Source of the DNA: Candidatus Gastranaerophilales bacterium
GTDB lineage: Bacteria; Cyanobacteriota; Vampirovibrionia; Gastranaerophilales; Gastranaerophilaceae
Length of the DNA: 64,000 nt
Assembly: GCA_944326585.1 (NCBI GenBank)
Contig: CALVEN010000001.1
Location: forward strand, 124,001 to 188,000
Direction of reading: 5' to 3'
The notes beneath the pieces are model-generated. The model ran no database searches, was not told where the DNA came from, and worked only from the letters and a program-made list of their open reading frames with translations. The position numbers were made by a program, and so were the translations under genes. Positions 1 to 8,783 of this stretch are shown one piece after another. Every line of letters begins with the position of its first letter. The first letter of the stretch is position 1.

Positions 1-236
1 TAGGTTAAGACAGCCGGATGCGAATTATTTTTTATCCATGTGCAATTAAGACAATTGCAGTCAGGTGAGGCATCGAGTTTGCAGTTTAAAATTCGTGCTA
101 TTTCAAGCGCAAGTTCATACTGCGCCTCAATATCATTTCCCCAGAATAAAATGCAGTGAGAAATATTTTTATCGGGATTTTTAATTCCCTTTGTAAAATA
201 ATCCGTCAGAAATTTGTAGTTTTCATAGATATTCAT
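1..236 (-). CDS. holB: DNA polymerase III subunit delta' (HolB), N-terminal part only
   Basis: The first 78 residues of a clamp-loader delta' subunit; the gene continues beyond the left edge of the window. The ATG at 236 is preceded by a GGAGAGG ribosome binding site, which fixes the start. Residues 28-50 (HCILFWGNDIEAQYELAL) match the P-loop region of the family but lack GKS/T, as is usual for delta', which does not hydrolyse ATP. Cys52, Cys60, Cys62 and Cys65 form the expected zinc module, followed by the HP pair typical of the next helix. It lies just downstream of holA on the same strand, so both clamp-loader subunits are probably cotranscribed. The function is known from the family; the assignment rests on this short piece and its neighbour. 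Confidence 0.72.
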   Translation of the reverse strand, partial: MNIYENYKFLTDYFTKGIKNPDKNISHCILFWGNDIEAQYELALEIARILNCKLDASPDCNCLNCTWIKNNSHPAVLT

Positions 237-318
237 TTACAGCACCTCTCCGGAATTTCTGACACTCATTTTTCGTGTCGAAATTTTTTCCTCTTCCCTA
301 TGGGGCGAGGTTTTTATT

Positions 319-1275
319 TTATCTGAACAGGACATCTTCGACCTCCTTTTCAGGGACTAAAGATTGTCCTGATTTTATTTTGTATTCAGCTTCCGTAAGA
401 TTTTGTTTTAATTTGACTAAATCTTTCAGACTTGTGTTTTTAAGTTTTTGCAGGTTTAATTTAACGACATATTCGTGCTGTCCTGTAAGTTTTGAAAGTT
501 CGAACGGGGAGCACTCAGAAGATTTTGCTTTTAATAAAATCCATTTTCTTATCATTGTTTGGAGTGCCGCAACGATTTCAAGGCAGAATTTTTTCTCTAA
601 GAGTTTTCTGTATTCCAAAAGTGCCAGATCTTTTTCGTCTTTCATTAAGTAGTCCGAAAACGCAAACAAATCTTCGTTTGAAATACACAGTTCTTTCACC
701 GTATCTTTTGTAATTTGTTTTTGGGGATAGATAAAAAGTTTGAGCTTATCAAGTTCGCCGTCAATTTCCCTCAGGTTATTTCCGATTTGTATAATCATTC
801 TTGATGCGGCGTCTGAAGTTATTTCCAAATCCTTTGACTTTGCCTGTTTTCTGATCCAGCTTTCAAGTTCAGCGGTTTTATAGGTCGGGATTGAGGGGAA
901 TTCTTTTGCATTATATTTTGAAAGCAGTTTGAAAAATTTTTTACGGCTGTCGAGTTTTTTGCCTTCGTTTCTGGGAAGTTCCGCAACAAAAACTATATCA
1001 AGATTTTCGTTATTATCTTCAAGCGCTTCTTCAATTTGTTTGATTTCTTTGTCTTCAAAAGCTTTGTTAAAATAGTCATTTGCCTTTATAATAACAAGCA
1101 TTTTGCCGAACATCATAGGCTGGGTTCTCAATATTGAGATTAAATCGGCGAATTTCGGGTTGTCATAAGTTTTCAGGCTCATTTCAAGAAAGTTTTTATC
1201 CAGACTTTTTTTGAGTTTGTTGACTTCCTGCTCTATATTGAATTCTTCGTCGCCGTAATAAAAATAGATTGCCAT
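319..1275 (-). CDS. holA: DNA polymerase III subunit delta (HolA)
   Basis: A 318-residue clamp-loader subunit that opens the beta clamp during replisome loading. The N-terminus (IYFYYGDEEFNIEQEV) is the family's typical opening, with YGDEEF replacing a Walker A loop. The AAA-like fold, the middle RMIIQIGNNLREIDGELDKL stretch and the C-terminal collar helices follow in the usual order and length. Exactly six bases separate its ATG from an upstream TATAAT, so transcription may start at the start codon. The promoter would sit inside the intergenic end of the ABC ATPase gene upstream. holB follows after 82 bases. Confidence 0.88.
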   Translation of the reverse strand: MAIYFYYGDEEFNIEQEVNKLKKSLDKNFLEMSLKTYDNPKFADLISILRTQPMMFGKMLVIIKANDYFNKAFEDKEIKQIEEALEDNNENLDIVFVAELPRNEGKKLDSRKKFFKLLSKYNAKEFPSIPTYKTAELESWIRKQAKSKDLEITSDAASRMIIQIGNNLREIDGELDKLKLFIYPQKQITKDTVKELCISNEDLFAFSDYLMKDEKDLALLEYRKLLEKKFCLEIVAALQTMIRKWILLKAKSSECSPFELSKLTGQHEYVVKLNLQKLKNTSLKDLVKLKQNLTEAEYKIKSGQSLVPEKEVEDVLFR

Positions 1276-1294
1276 AATTATATTATATTATAAA

Positions 1295-2248
1295 TTATTT
1301 ATTTAAAAAGCATGCGGAATTGTGATTTTGACCAACCGTAAACATAGGAGGAATTTCTTGTTTACAAATTTCCATACAAAACTTGCATCTGGGATGGAAT
1401 TTACACCCGTTTATTATCTGCTGGATTGTCGGCGGATGTCCGGCAATTGTTTCCAATTTTTCGCCTTTATTGGACGGAATAGCTTTCAAAAGCGCCATTG
1501 AATAAGGGTGATTAGGCGTCTGGAAAAATTCGTCAGCCGGTGCGTTTTCAACTATTCTTCCGGCATACATAACAGATACTTCATCTGCGTTTTCTCCGAC
1601 AAGTGCCAAATCATGCGTAATCAGCATAATCGCGGTTTCAGTTTGTTCTTTAATCTCTTTTAAAAGTTTCATAATTTGTGCCTGAATTGTAACGTCAAGC
1701 GCTGTTGTGGGTTCATCGGCAATCAGAATTTCGGCATTACAGCATAAAGCCATTGCAATAATCGCACGCTGTTTCATACCTCCTGAAAATTCATGCGGAT
1801 ATGACTTTAATCTAATTTCAGGACAGGGAATTTGTACCATTTCAAAAGCTTCAATTGCTTTTTGAAAAGCTTCTTTTCCCTCAAGATTCTGGTGAACTTT
1901 TAAAACCTCAAGCAATTGATCGCCTACGGTATAAAGCGGATTTAATGATGTCATCGGATCCTGCGGTATCAGGGCTATTTTTGCCCCGCGGATTTTTTGC
2001 ATTTCACTTGGAGTACAGTTTAAAAGATTTTTCCCGTCAAAAATAATTTCTCCGCCGGTTATCTTTGCGGTTTTAGGAAGAAGCTGCAGAATACTCATTG
2101 CGCTCATTGTTTTGCCGCAGCCGGATTCTCCCACAAGCGCAAACATTTTGCCTTTTTCAAGTGAAAAATTCACGTCATATAATGCCTGCCGGAATCCGTT
2201 TTCGCAATTAAATCCAAGATTTAAATTTTTAACGTCAAGTATGCTCAC
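1295..2248 (-). CDS. Oligopeptide/dipeptide-type ABC transporter ATP-binding protein (OppD/DppD family)
   Basis: Cytoplasmic ATPase of a peptide (or nickel) uptake ABC transporter, 317 residues. Walker A GESGCGKT is at 40-47, the signature FSGGMKQR near 154-161 and Walker B with ADEP near 174-180. The C-terminal CKFHPRCKFCMEIC segment is the oligo_HPY extension that marks the OppD/DppD subfamily and may bind an Fe-S cluster. No permease or binding protein lies beside it here, so the rest of the transporter must be elsewhere. It starts with GTG six bases after a TATAAT box, with no ribosome binding site, so the message is probably leaderless. Substrate cannot be told from the sequence. Confidence 0.88.
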   Translation of the reverse strand: MSILDVKNLNLGFNCENGFRQALYDVNFSLEKGKMFALVGESGCGKTMSAMSILQLLPKTAKITGGEIIFDGKNLLNCTPSEMQKIRGAKIALIPQDPMTSLNPLYTVGDQLLEVLKVHQNLEGKEAFQKAIEAFEMVQIPCPEIRLKSYPHEFSGGMKQRAIIAMALCCNAEILIADEPTTALDVTIQAQIMKLLKEIKEQTETAIMLITHDLALVGENADEVSVMYAGRIVENAPADEFFQTPNHPYSMALLKAIPSNKGEKLETIAGHPPTIQQIINGCKFHPRCKFCMEICKQEIPPMFTVGQNHNSACFLNK

Positions 2249-2583
2249 ACGTTAATTATATATTTAAAAAGGGAATAATGGAATAGGGAAACCGAGGAAT
2301 AATTATGTTACATTTTGTTACATGAATTAAAGTTTAATTCTTTATATGCCGTCAATGCATGTGTGTAGAAGTATATCTGTATATAAATTTTATATATTAA
2401 GTATTGTAAACTTATATATTAAAAGGTAAAAATGCAGATATAGAAAGAATTTAAGGTGTATAGATATGGTAAAAGTAACTTGACGACATGCAATTTAAGA
2501 AACGTAAAAACGTTTATTTTTATATCGAGAGAAAAAGAGTACTTAATATAATTATGCCCGTATGGGCTGAAAGGACGTGAAAG
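2249..2583. promoter_or_regulatory. Divergent intergenic region with promoters for the ABC ATPase and the 678-aa protein
   Basis: A 335-base AT-rich gap. On the minus strand, TATAAT at 2260-2255 lies six bases before the GTG of the ABC gene. On the plus strand, TATAAT at 2547-2552 is followed by a small GCCC-GTAT-GGGC hairpin and AAGGACGTG before the ATG at 2584. A direct repeat TGTTACAT occurs twice near 2308-2326 and two TTATATATTAA copies lie near 2390-2420. No coding potential was seen. Confidence 0.5.
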
Positions 2584-4620
2584 ATGTCAGTGGACAATGT
2601 GCAAAGCAAATTTTTGACAATGGCCGAATTTAGTAACTTGACCGAGGCGGAACAGGCAAGATACAATTCGGCTAGCAAAGCTGAACGAAAACAGATGACG
2701 ATTGAATTTCGTCAATCTAAAGAAACTCCGCCTGAAGAACCTGTAACGGGTATGGTTGTAGAGCCGGGAAAAGAGGATGTCGCAACTCCCGAAGAGAAAA
2801 AGACACGTGCAGAACGCCGGGAAGAAAGACGTCAGCGTGAACTGGAAGCAATTGCCAGACAAAAAGAATATGCAGAAAAATTATATAAGCCGGATGAGCT
2901 GACAGATTTTGAAAGAGAACAGATTGAGTCTGTTATTGGCGAAGACGGCAAGCCGCTTTACAGAAACAGAAAAGCTCGTAAAGAATTAAGAGAAGCTTTT
3001 GAAGATAATACAAAAGCGGCTTATAAAGAAAGTCAGGCTTATAAAGATGCAATTGCAAATGCAGAAACTGACAAAGAAAGAAAACAGATTGAAAAATTGT
3101 ATGAACAAATGGCTAGGCGTGGCGCAAGAATCAGAGTTAAAGATTTGAAAATCGGCGACAGAGTTGAACATACAAGAGTGTTTGATTCAGCTGAAGAAAA
3201 ACGTGAAGCACGAAAAGCTCTCGGCGATGAAGCAGACGGTTTAAGATTAAAAATTCATAATAAGAAATTTATTGGTGATGATAACGTAAATCTTCATGCT
3301 GCAGTAGAAGCAGGTCAATCATCTCATGAAGCTGCCTATGAAATGTCAAAAGAGATTAGCGGAGATAGAACTTACGAACCTAATGAAGCAGAAAATTTTG
3401 CGGCAAAATCATCTGCGGTGCAATCACATGATGCAGCTGCAAGAAAAGAACTTCGCAGGTTGGGTTATGATGTTAAGGATGATACACTTAAAAATATCGG
3501 TAAAGGTTTGGCTGTCGGCGTATTATCTCAAGTCGGAACAGCAGCATTGCCTGCTACAATTAACGCATTCGCCGAAGCCATGGTACAAAATTCCGTAACA
3601 GGAGATAGGTTGGCTTTTGACGTTGATTCTGCAAATGAAAAATACTTCAACTGGAAAGGCATGGGCATAGGCGCAGCAGTCGGTACGGCAGTTGCAGCGG
3701 CAATGTTCGGCAAAACTGAAGATGAAGATGTTCTTCATGGTGTAGGTGTTCAGGAAATCTTTATGGACGCACCAAATGGTGAAAGAGCATATGAAAATAT
3801 GAGTTTTGGTTCTAAAAACGATACATTAAGAGTAAAAACATTGATGCGTGCAATTGATGAATTGGATTTGACAGACGAACAAAAAACTCAATTCTTAATT
3901 GAAGCTGCAGGTGAAGACGGTCAAAGAATCTTAAGCAAAAAAGAACTTGCAATAGCTTATGTAAAAGCTTATGAGTCTAAGCTGCCGGATCCTCCTGTTG
4001 AAGTAGAAGAACCGGTTGTTCCGGAACCACCGCAAAAACCTGAATTCAAATCAGAAGTCGTCGGTGCTACAAAAGAAACTCCGGTTGAAGTCCCGACAGA
4101 ATACGGATTACGGCACGTATCAGGGTTATATGCAGATACCATTGTCCGTAAGGGTTATGTACTTGAAGACGGTACACCTATAAATAACGAATCTTATATT
4201 AAGGAAATCCGTGACGGAATTCAAAAACGAAACAGAGTAAATGAACTTGGAAAAGTTCCGTCAAAATGGATGCTGCAATCAGAAATAACACTTGCTGACG
4301 GTACTAAAGTTAAATTAAGATCTGAAGATGAATTATTGAAAATTTCTCCGGAAATATCTGCAGCAAGTAATATCGGTCTGCGCAATAATATGGATGAAAA
4401 AGTTATGACAAAAACGGTCATCCGTACTGAAAATGGCTATAAATACGAAATCTCAAGAAAAGATCCGGATGCTGAAGAATTTGAAGTTATTAGTACATCC
4501 GAAGAATTCTTCACTTCTGCAGCGGCGGCACAGGAAGCTGCGGATACGGAACTTGCTGAGTTAGAACAACAGGCTGAAGCAGAGGCGCAGGAGCAACAGC
4601 TTGAAGAAGATGCCGAATAA
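2584..4620 (+). CDS. Large charged protein of unknown function with two hydrophobic Gly/Ala-rich segments
   Basis: A 678-residue protein that I do not recognise. Residues 1-270 are very rich in Glu, Lys, Arg and Ala and look helical or coiled-coil. Two Gly/Ala-rich hydrophobic stretches follow near residues 305-330 (GKGLAVGVLSQVGTAALPA) and 355-375 (GMGIGAAVGTAVAAAMF), spaced like a helical hairpin that could enter a membrane. Next comes a Pro-rich acidic linker (PPVEVEEPVVPEPPQKPE) and a C-terminal domain of about 170 residues with mixed strands and helices, ending in a Glu/Gln-rich tail. There is no signal peptide. It is monocistronic, with its own promoter and a strong terminator. The Gly/Ala hairpin resembles segments in the ABC1-kinase fusion at 39.2 kb, but I cannot show homology. 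Confidence 0.7.
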   Translation: MSVDNVQSKFLTMAEFSNLTEAEQARYNSASKAERKQMTIEFRQSKETPPEEPVTGMVVEPGKEDVATPEEKKTRAERREERRQRELEAIARQKEYAEKLYKPDELTDFEREQIESVIGEDGKPLYRNRKARKELREAFEDNTKAAYKESQAYKDAIANAETDKERKQIEKLYEQMARRGARIRVKDLKIGDRVEHTRVFDSAEEKREARKALGDEADGLRLKIHNKKFIGDDNVNLHAAVEAGQSSHEAAYEMSKEISGDRTYEPNEAENFAAKSSAVQSHDAAARKELRRLGYDVKDDTLKNIGKGLAVGVLSQVGTAALPATINAFAEAMVQNSVTGDRLAFDVDSANEKYFNWKGMGIGAAVGTAVAAAMFGKTEDEDVLHGVGVQEIFMDAPNGERAYENMSFGSKNDTLRVKTLMRAIDELDLTDEQKTQFLIEAAGEDGQRILSKKELAIAYVKAYESKLPDPPVEVEEPVVPEPPQKPEFKSEVVGATKETPVEVPTEYGLRHVSGLYADTIVRKGYVLEDGTPINNESYIKEIRDGIQKRNRVNELGKVPSKWMLQSEITLADGTKVKLRSEDELLKISPEISAASNIGLRNNMDEKVMTKTVIRTENGYKYEISRKDPDAEEFEVISTSEEFFTSAAAAQEAADTELAELEQQAEAEAQEQQLEEDAE

Positions 4621-4621
4621 T

Positions 4622-4649
4622 AAAAACCTCCCTTCGGGGAGGTTTTTTT
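4622..4649. terminator. Rho-independent terminator between converging genes
   Basis: A perfect hairpin AAAAACCTCCC-TTCG-GGGAGGTTTTT followed by T residues, directly after the stop of the 678-residue gene. It reaches the last codons of the convergent ispE and could stop transcription in both directions. Confidence 0.9.
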
Positions 4650-5889
4650 ATACTTCTTTTACACCGTATGATATGGATTTCAGGTTGTTTTTTATCCAGA
4701 AACCTTTTTGAGGTTTAAATTCCATATCTATTCCGAAATAAGTTGAGCCGGAACCTGACATAACGGATTTAGGATAAAGTTTTTTAATCTGTTGTAACTC
4801 TTTGTAATCATCGATTACAGCCCATTCAAGGTCGTTGGGGTAAGCCTCTCTTGCCCCCCACCCTAACCCTCCCCCTCGAGGGGGGAGGGAATTTGCAGTT
4901 TCAATAATTTTTTCAACAACGCTTTCTATATTTTGAAAAATTTCGTTATTCCATATCCTTAAAACAATATATCCGGCGTTTTGTAAATATTCAGTTCTTT
5001 TTTCATCATATTTAATATTTTCGTTTTCATTATGTTGCCCGCCATCAAGTTCAATTATTAATTTTATCGGCTGGCATATAAAATCTGCGATATATGGACC
5101 TATCGGTTGTTGTCTTCTGAATTTTAGGCCGTTTATTTGTTCTTTTCTGATATATTGCCACAATTTTTTTTCGGCATCTGTCATATTTTTACGTAATTCT
5201 TTTGATTTTTCTTTTGCAAATTCGTTGTATTGATGAGAGTATTTTTTCCCTCCCCCCTCGAGGGGGAGGGTTAGGGTGGGGGGATTACTCCCCGCAATGG
5301 GAGGGTAGTCAGCTATTTTTTCCGAAAATTTTGTGTATGCTTCCTTTGCGCTTATGCCTAAATTTTCAGGCTTTATAAGCGAAACTTTAAATTCTTCAAA
5401 TTCCAGCGGTTCCAAAATCTCACCTCTGCCGGAGGTTTTTTGTCTGCCGCCTTCAAGACATAAATTCAAGTCTGAGCCGAGTTTTGCGCAAAGCCCGTGT
5501 AATTCTTTACGGCTTAAAGGTTCGTCAAATAATTTGTTTAATCCGTACAGCATCCCTGCAGCATCCGTACTTCCGCCTGCAAGACCTGCTGCAACGGGGA
5601 TATTTTTTTCTATGAAAACACTAATCCTATGCGCCGGAAGTTTTGTCTTTTCTAAAAATAACAGGCATGCTTTATGCACAAGGTTTTTTTCGTTATACGG
5701 AATTTCGTCACTTGTGCCGCTTAGAATTATTTCGGTGTTATCGCTTTTTTCAATTGAAATTGTCAGATAATCAAACAGGCTGATTGTCTGCATTATGCTG
5801 TCAATGTTATGATAACCGTCCTCGCGTTTTCCGGTAACTTTGAGCGTCAAATTTATTTTGGCGGGACATTGAATTTTAATTTGCTTCAC
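4648..5889 (-). CDS. ispE: 4-diphosphocytidyl-2-C-methyl-D-erythritol kinase (IspE) with an inserted DUF559 nuclease domain
   Basis: GHMP kinase of the MEP isoprenoid pathway, phosphorylating CDP-methylerythritol. The kinase is complete but split: residues 1-200 hold PAKINL (9-14), the ATP-binding GLAGGSTDAA (102-111) and the GSD motif near 138-140; residues 347-413 hold YPNDLEWAV and the MSGSGSTYFG loop. Between them, residues 203-346 come from a 430-bp cassette and include a full DUF559 domain (about 222-333). Without it the protein would be about 269 residues, normal for IspE. The join falls in the variable loop before the NDLE helix, and the frame stays open, so the enzyme may still work. 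The start overlaps the end of rsmA by 14 bases; ispF is at 41.9 kb. Confidence 0.9.
   Translation of the reverse strand: MKQIKIQCPAKINLTLKVTGKREDGYHNIDSIMQTISLFDYLTISIEKSDNTEIILSGTSDEIPYNEKNLVHKACLLFLEKTKLPAHRISVFIEKNIPVAAGLAGGSTDAAGMLYGLNKLFDEPLSRKELHGLCAKLGSDLNLCLEGGRQKTSGRGEILEPLEFEEFKVSLIKPENLGISAKEAYTKFSEKIADYPPIAGSNPPTLTLPLEGGGKKYSHQYNEFAKEKSKELRKNMTDAEKKLWQYIRKEQINGLKFRRQQPIGPYIADFICQPIKLIIELDGGQHNENENIKYDEKRTEYLQNAGYIVLRIWNNEIFQNIESVVEKIIETANSLPPRGGGLGWGAREAYPNDLEWAVIDDYKELQQIKKLYPKSVMSGSGSTYFGIDMEFKPQKGFWIKNNLKSISYGVKEV
4854..5283 (-). mobile_element. 430-bp DUF559-encoding palindromic cassette inserted in ispE
   Basis: Bounded by a perfect 37-bp inverted repeat (4854-4890 and 5247-5283). 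Each copy also contains a hairpin centred on CCCCCTCGAGGGGG. The repeats are translated as NPPTLTLPLEGGG on entry and SLPPRGGGLGWGA on exit. The interior reads as a DUF559 domain, a relative of very-short-patch-repair (Vsr) endonucleases: ELRKNMTDAEKKLW, FRRQQPIGPYIADF, then the catalytic-type ELDGGQH and RIWNNEI. Putative metal ligands are Asp269, Glu280 and Asp282 of the fusion protein. No target-site duplication is visible. Degenerate copies of the same ends occur at 32715-32810 without an ORF. That the cassette is mobile is an inference from its symmetry and dispersed relatives. Confidence 0.82.
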
Positions 5890-6715
5890 GGAGTGCCTCC
5901 GACAGTTTCCCGAACGTTTCTATTGAAAGCTTTTCTCCTCGTGTGTTTTCATCAATCCCAAGTGATGAAAGAGCGTTTATTATGGCATCACGGGTAAATC
6001 CGCCGTTCAAAAGACAGTTTTTAATATTTTTTCGTCTTTGGGAAAATGCGGCTTTAACCGTTTTTCTGAAATGGCTGTAGTCTGATAACTCAAGTTTTGG
6101 TTTACTTTTTACCACAAGTTTTACCAGTGCGGAATTCACTTTTGGCGCAGGATAAAAAGATTTTCTGCCGACAAGTTTAAATATTTCAACATCTGCCCAG
6201 AATTGTGAAAGTATTGTCAAAAGTCCGTATTGTTTTGCGGGAGAATTTTCATCCGCAACCATTCTTCTTGCAACTTCCTCTTGAACCATCAAAATTATCT
6301 CGGTAATTTTGTTGCGGTTTTTGTTATTCAAATCATCAACTTCGCCCAGCAAATGTGCAATTATCGGGCTTGTTATGTAGTATGGAATATTTGCAACAAC
6401 TTTGATTTTACCGTCGCATAGTGTCGATAAATCTGTTTTTAAAATATCGGCGTGGATAATTTTAAGATTAGGTACATTTAATTTTTCAAGCTCTTTTATT
6501 GCTTCTTCATCCAGCTCAATTGCAATGACCTGTTTGGCGTATTTTACAAGCTGTTCGGTTACAAATCCGACGCCGGGACCTATTTCAACAATTGTATCTT
6601 CAGGCGAGATTTTGGCATTGTCAATTATTTCCCGAATAATTTCGCCGTTTATCAGAAAATTTTGTCCGAGTCGTTTTTTGGTTCTGAAAAATTTTGCTCT
6701 TTCGTAGTAGTTCAT
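5876..6715 (-). CDS. rsmA: 16S rRNA (adenine1518/1519-N6)-dimethyltransferase (RsmA/KsgA)
   Basis: Methylates two adjacent adenines in helix 45 of 16S rRNA using SAM. The sequence shows KKRLGQNFL at the N-terminus, the SAM motif VEIGPGVGFVTEQL, the acidic IELDEEA and the catalytic NIPYYITSPI, then the C-terminal SQRRKNIKN helix. I chose the ATG at 6715 (MNYYERAKFF); a GTG at 6736 would add seven residues but has no better ribosome binding site. The stop overlaps the ispE start, an arrangement (ksgA-ispE) seen in many bacteria, so the two are probably translated in sequence. Confidence 0.92.
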   Translation of the reverse strand: MNYYERAKFFRTKKRLGQNFLINGEIIREIIDNAKISPEDTIVEIGPGVGFVTEQLVKYAKQVIAIELDEEAIKELEKLNVPNLKIIHADILKTDLSTLCDGKIKVVANIPYYITSPIIAHLLGEVDDLNNKNRNKITEIILMVQEEVARRMVADENSPAKQYGLLTILSQFWADVEIFKLVGRKSFYPAPKVNSALVKLVVKSKPKLELSDYSHFRKTVKAAFSQRRKNIKNCLLNGGFTRDAIINALSSLGIDENTRGEKLSIETFGKLSEALREAN

Positions 6716-6802
6716 ATTACTAATTAATAATACCACACACAGGTAAATGTTTTAAAAAAATTTCTCTGTTAGTTTTAATGGTGTTATAATTAATGAGGGA
6801 AT

Positions 6803-8134
6803 ATGTTAAATACACGAATTAAACAGAAATTGGAAAAAGAGGACATTTTAAGACTTTATCAAAAAGGTTACAAAAAGTCTGAAGATTTTACCGTAGGTGT
6901 GGAATACGAGCGGCTGCCGATTTCCGCATCATCATATAATGCAGTTGATTACGCAAACGGGGTTTGTAATTTTTTACGTCAATTCGCAAGAGAAGAAAAT
7001 TGGGATTATATAACGGACGACTTTAATATAATAGGTTTGAAACAAAATCATGATACTATTACGCTTGAGCCGGGATGTCAGATTGAATTAAGCATAAAAC
7101 CCGAAAAGACAATTTTTGACATAGAAAAAAAGATTAAATCATTAAACAAAGTTATTCTTCCTATTCTGGATAAAATGAATATTACACTTCTTGAATATGG
7201 AGTGTCGCCTTTAACAACACACAAAAATATTAATATCATTCCGAAAAAACGTTACAAAATTATGGCAGGGTATCTGTGGGGAATTCTGTCGGACGTAATG
7301 ATGAGGGAAACCGCCGGAATACAGGGGTGTTTTGATTTTACGGATGAAGAAGATGCAATGAGAAAATTCAAAATCGCAAATAAACTTGTACCTTTTATGA
7401 CAGCAATGTTTGCAAATTCTCCTGTAAGAGGCGGAGTCGAAACAGGTTACAAAAGTTTCAGGGCTTTAAGCTGGCTTAATACAGACAACGACCGCTGCGG
7501 GTTTGCGTGTAATTTGGACGGGGAATTTTCTTTTGATGAATATATAGACAAAGTTATGAATTCTCCTGTTATATTTTTGAATAAAGGCGGACATCCGGTT
7601 GAAGTTAACGGCAGGATAAATTTTGCCGATTATATGGTTAAAGGGTTTGAAGGTTTTGTGCCGACTTTAGACGATTATAAATTGCATGCAAATCTTTATT
7701 TCCCCGACGTCAGGCTCCGGAATTTTATTGAAATCCGAAACCATGATTGCACGCACATGCCTTATGCTGTTTTGGCGATATATAAGGGTATTTTGTACGG
7801 CAAGTATGCTTTGAGCGAGATTGAAGATTTGTTCAAGGAATTTACCAACAAAGATTTTACCGAATTAAGATATAATATTCCAAAAAATGCGCTTCAATCA
7901 GGTATAAAAAATTATACCGTTCTTGACATTGCAAAAGAAATTCTTTATATCGCGGAAAAATCTTTGATAGAAATGAATACAGGCGAAGAAAAATTTCTTG
8001 ACCCAATAAAAGATTTGACATTGAACGGTTTATGCCCTGCGGATATAATTTTGAGGAACTGGAACGGGTTATGGAATAAAGATATTTCAAAGCTCGTCAG
8101 ATATCTTAAAAATCTCAGCTTATCAAATATTTAA
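6803..8134 (+). CDS. gshA: Glutamate-cysteine ligase, GCS2 (plant/cyanobacterial-type) family
   Basis: First enzyme of glutathione synthesis (ATP, L-Glu, L-Cys to gamma-glutamylcysteine), 443 residues. Family hallmarks are VGVEYER near residue 32, TLEPGCQIELS near 90, MMRETAGIQGCFDF near 165 and the C-terminal LRNFIEIRNHD. A TATAAT at 6785-6790 and GAGGGA before the ATG give a short leader. No glutathione synthetase (gshB) is nearby, so either gshB is elsewhere or gamma-glutamylcysteine is the end product. The last 20 bases overlap the end of the convergent bioY. Confidence 0.85.
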   Translation: MLNTRIKQKLEKEDILRLYQKGYKKSEDFTVGVEYERLPISASSYNAVDYANGVCNFLRQFAREENWDYITDDFNIIGLKQNHDTITLEPGCQIELSIKPEKTIFDIEKKIKSLNKVILPILDKMNITLLEYGVSPLTTHKNINIIPKKRYKIMAGYLWGILSDVMMRETAGIQGCFDFTDEEDAMRKFKIANKLVPFMTAMFANSPVRGGVETGYKSFRALSWLNTDNDRCGFACNLDGEFSFDEYIDKVMNSPVIFLNKGGHPVEVNGRINFADYMVKGFEGFVPTLDDYKLHANLYFPDVRLRNFIEIRNHDCTHMPYAVLAIYKGILYGKYALSEIEDLFKEFTNKDFTELRYNIPKNALQSGIKNYTVLDIAKEILYIAEKSLIEMNTGEEKFLDPIKDLTLNGLCPADIILRNWNGLWNKDISKLVRYLKNLSLSNI

Positions 8135-8783
8135 CGTATTTATTAGCATATTTTGCGGCAAACAGAGCAATTAAACTTAAAACGTAATCATAGGCAATTT
8201 TCAGCATGCTTTGAGATAAAATCCAGCCTTTTATAAAAGCCCAGCCCTCGTGTTTTACTGCGCAGATGAACAGCATATAAATTATTCCTATAAAATGTAT
8301 TGTCGCAACACCAATCAGGGCGGCTTTCAAAATGTTTTTAAAAGAAAATCCGCTGTTTAATATGCTTCCCGTAAAAAATACTGCCGGAATATATGCCATA
8401 ATATAACCAAAACCGGGTTCCAGAACATATCTTATTCCTCCTCCGAGCGCAAATACGGGCAGCAAAAATAGTCCTGTCAGAATATAGATTACAATGCTTG
8501 TAATCCCTAATCTTCTTCCCAGAAGTCCTACCACAAACATTACGGCAGGAACCTGAGGGATTATCAAATATGTATATAAAAAGTCGGCTTTGGTTAAAGC
8601 TTTGTTTGAAAAAATATCAAACGGGAGTATAAAATGTGTTATGTTAAACTGGATAAATGTGGATACCATTAATAAAAAAGAACAAAAGAGTACTAAAAGT
8701 ATATTTAATACAGGAATTTTCAGTTTCTTTTTTTCTTTGCTGACCCTTTTTATGCGGGGCAGCATTGTATCGTCATCGGTCAT
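8115..8783 (-). CDS. bioY: BioY-family biotin transporter substrate-binding component
   Basis: A 222-residue membrane protein, the S-component of an ECF-type biotin importer. A basic cytoplasmic N-terminus precedes about six transmembrane helices. The family-defining segments are present: IPQVPAVMFVVGLLGRRLG, then GGGIRYVLEPGFGYIMAY, which lines the biotin site. No EcfA/EcfT genes are adjacent. It overlaps the end of the upstream rimI by 11 bases, so the two are probably cotranscribed. Confidence 0.85.
   Translation of the reverse strand: MTDDDTMLPRIKRVSKEKKKLKIPVLNILLVLFCSFLLMVSTFIQFNITHFILPFDIFSNKALTKADFLYTYLIIPQVPAVMFVVGLLGRRLGITSIVIYILTGLFLLPVFALGGGIRYVLEPGFGYIMAYIPAVFFTGSILNSGFSFKNILKAALIGVATIHFIGIIYMLFICAVKHEGWAFIKGWILSQSMLKIAYDYVLSLIALFAAKYANKYVKYLIS

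Noticed and set aside
4648-5889. ispE as a pseudogene
   Set aside because: Despite the insertion, the frame is open from start to stop and all kinase motifs are present on both sides.
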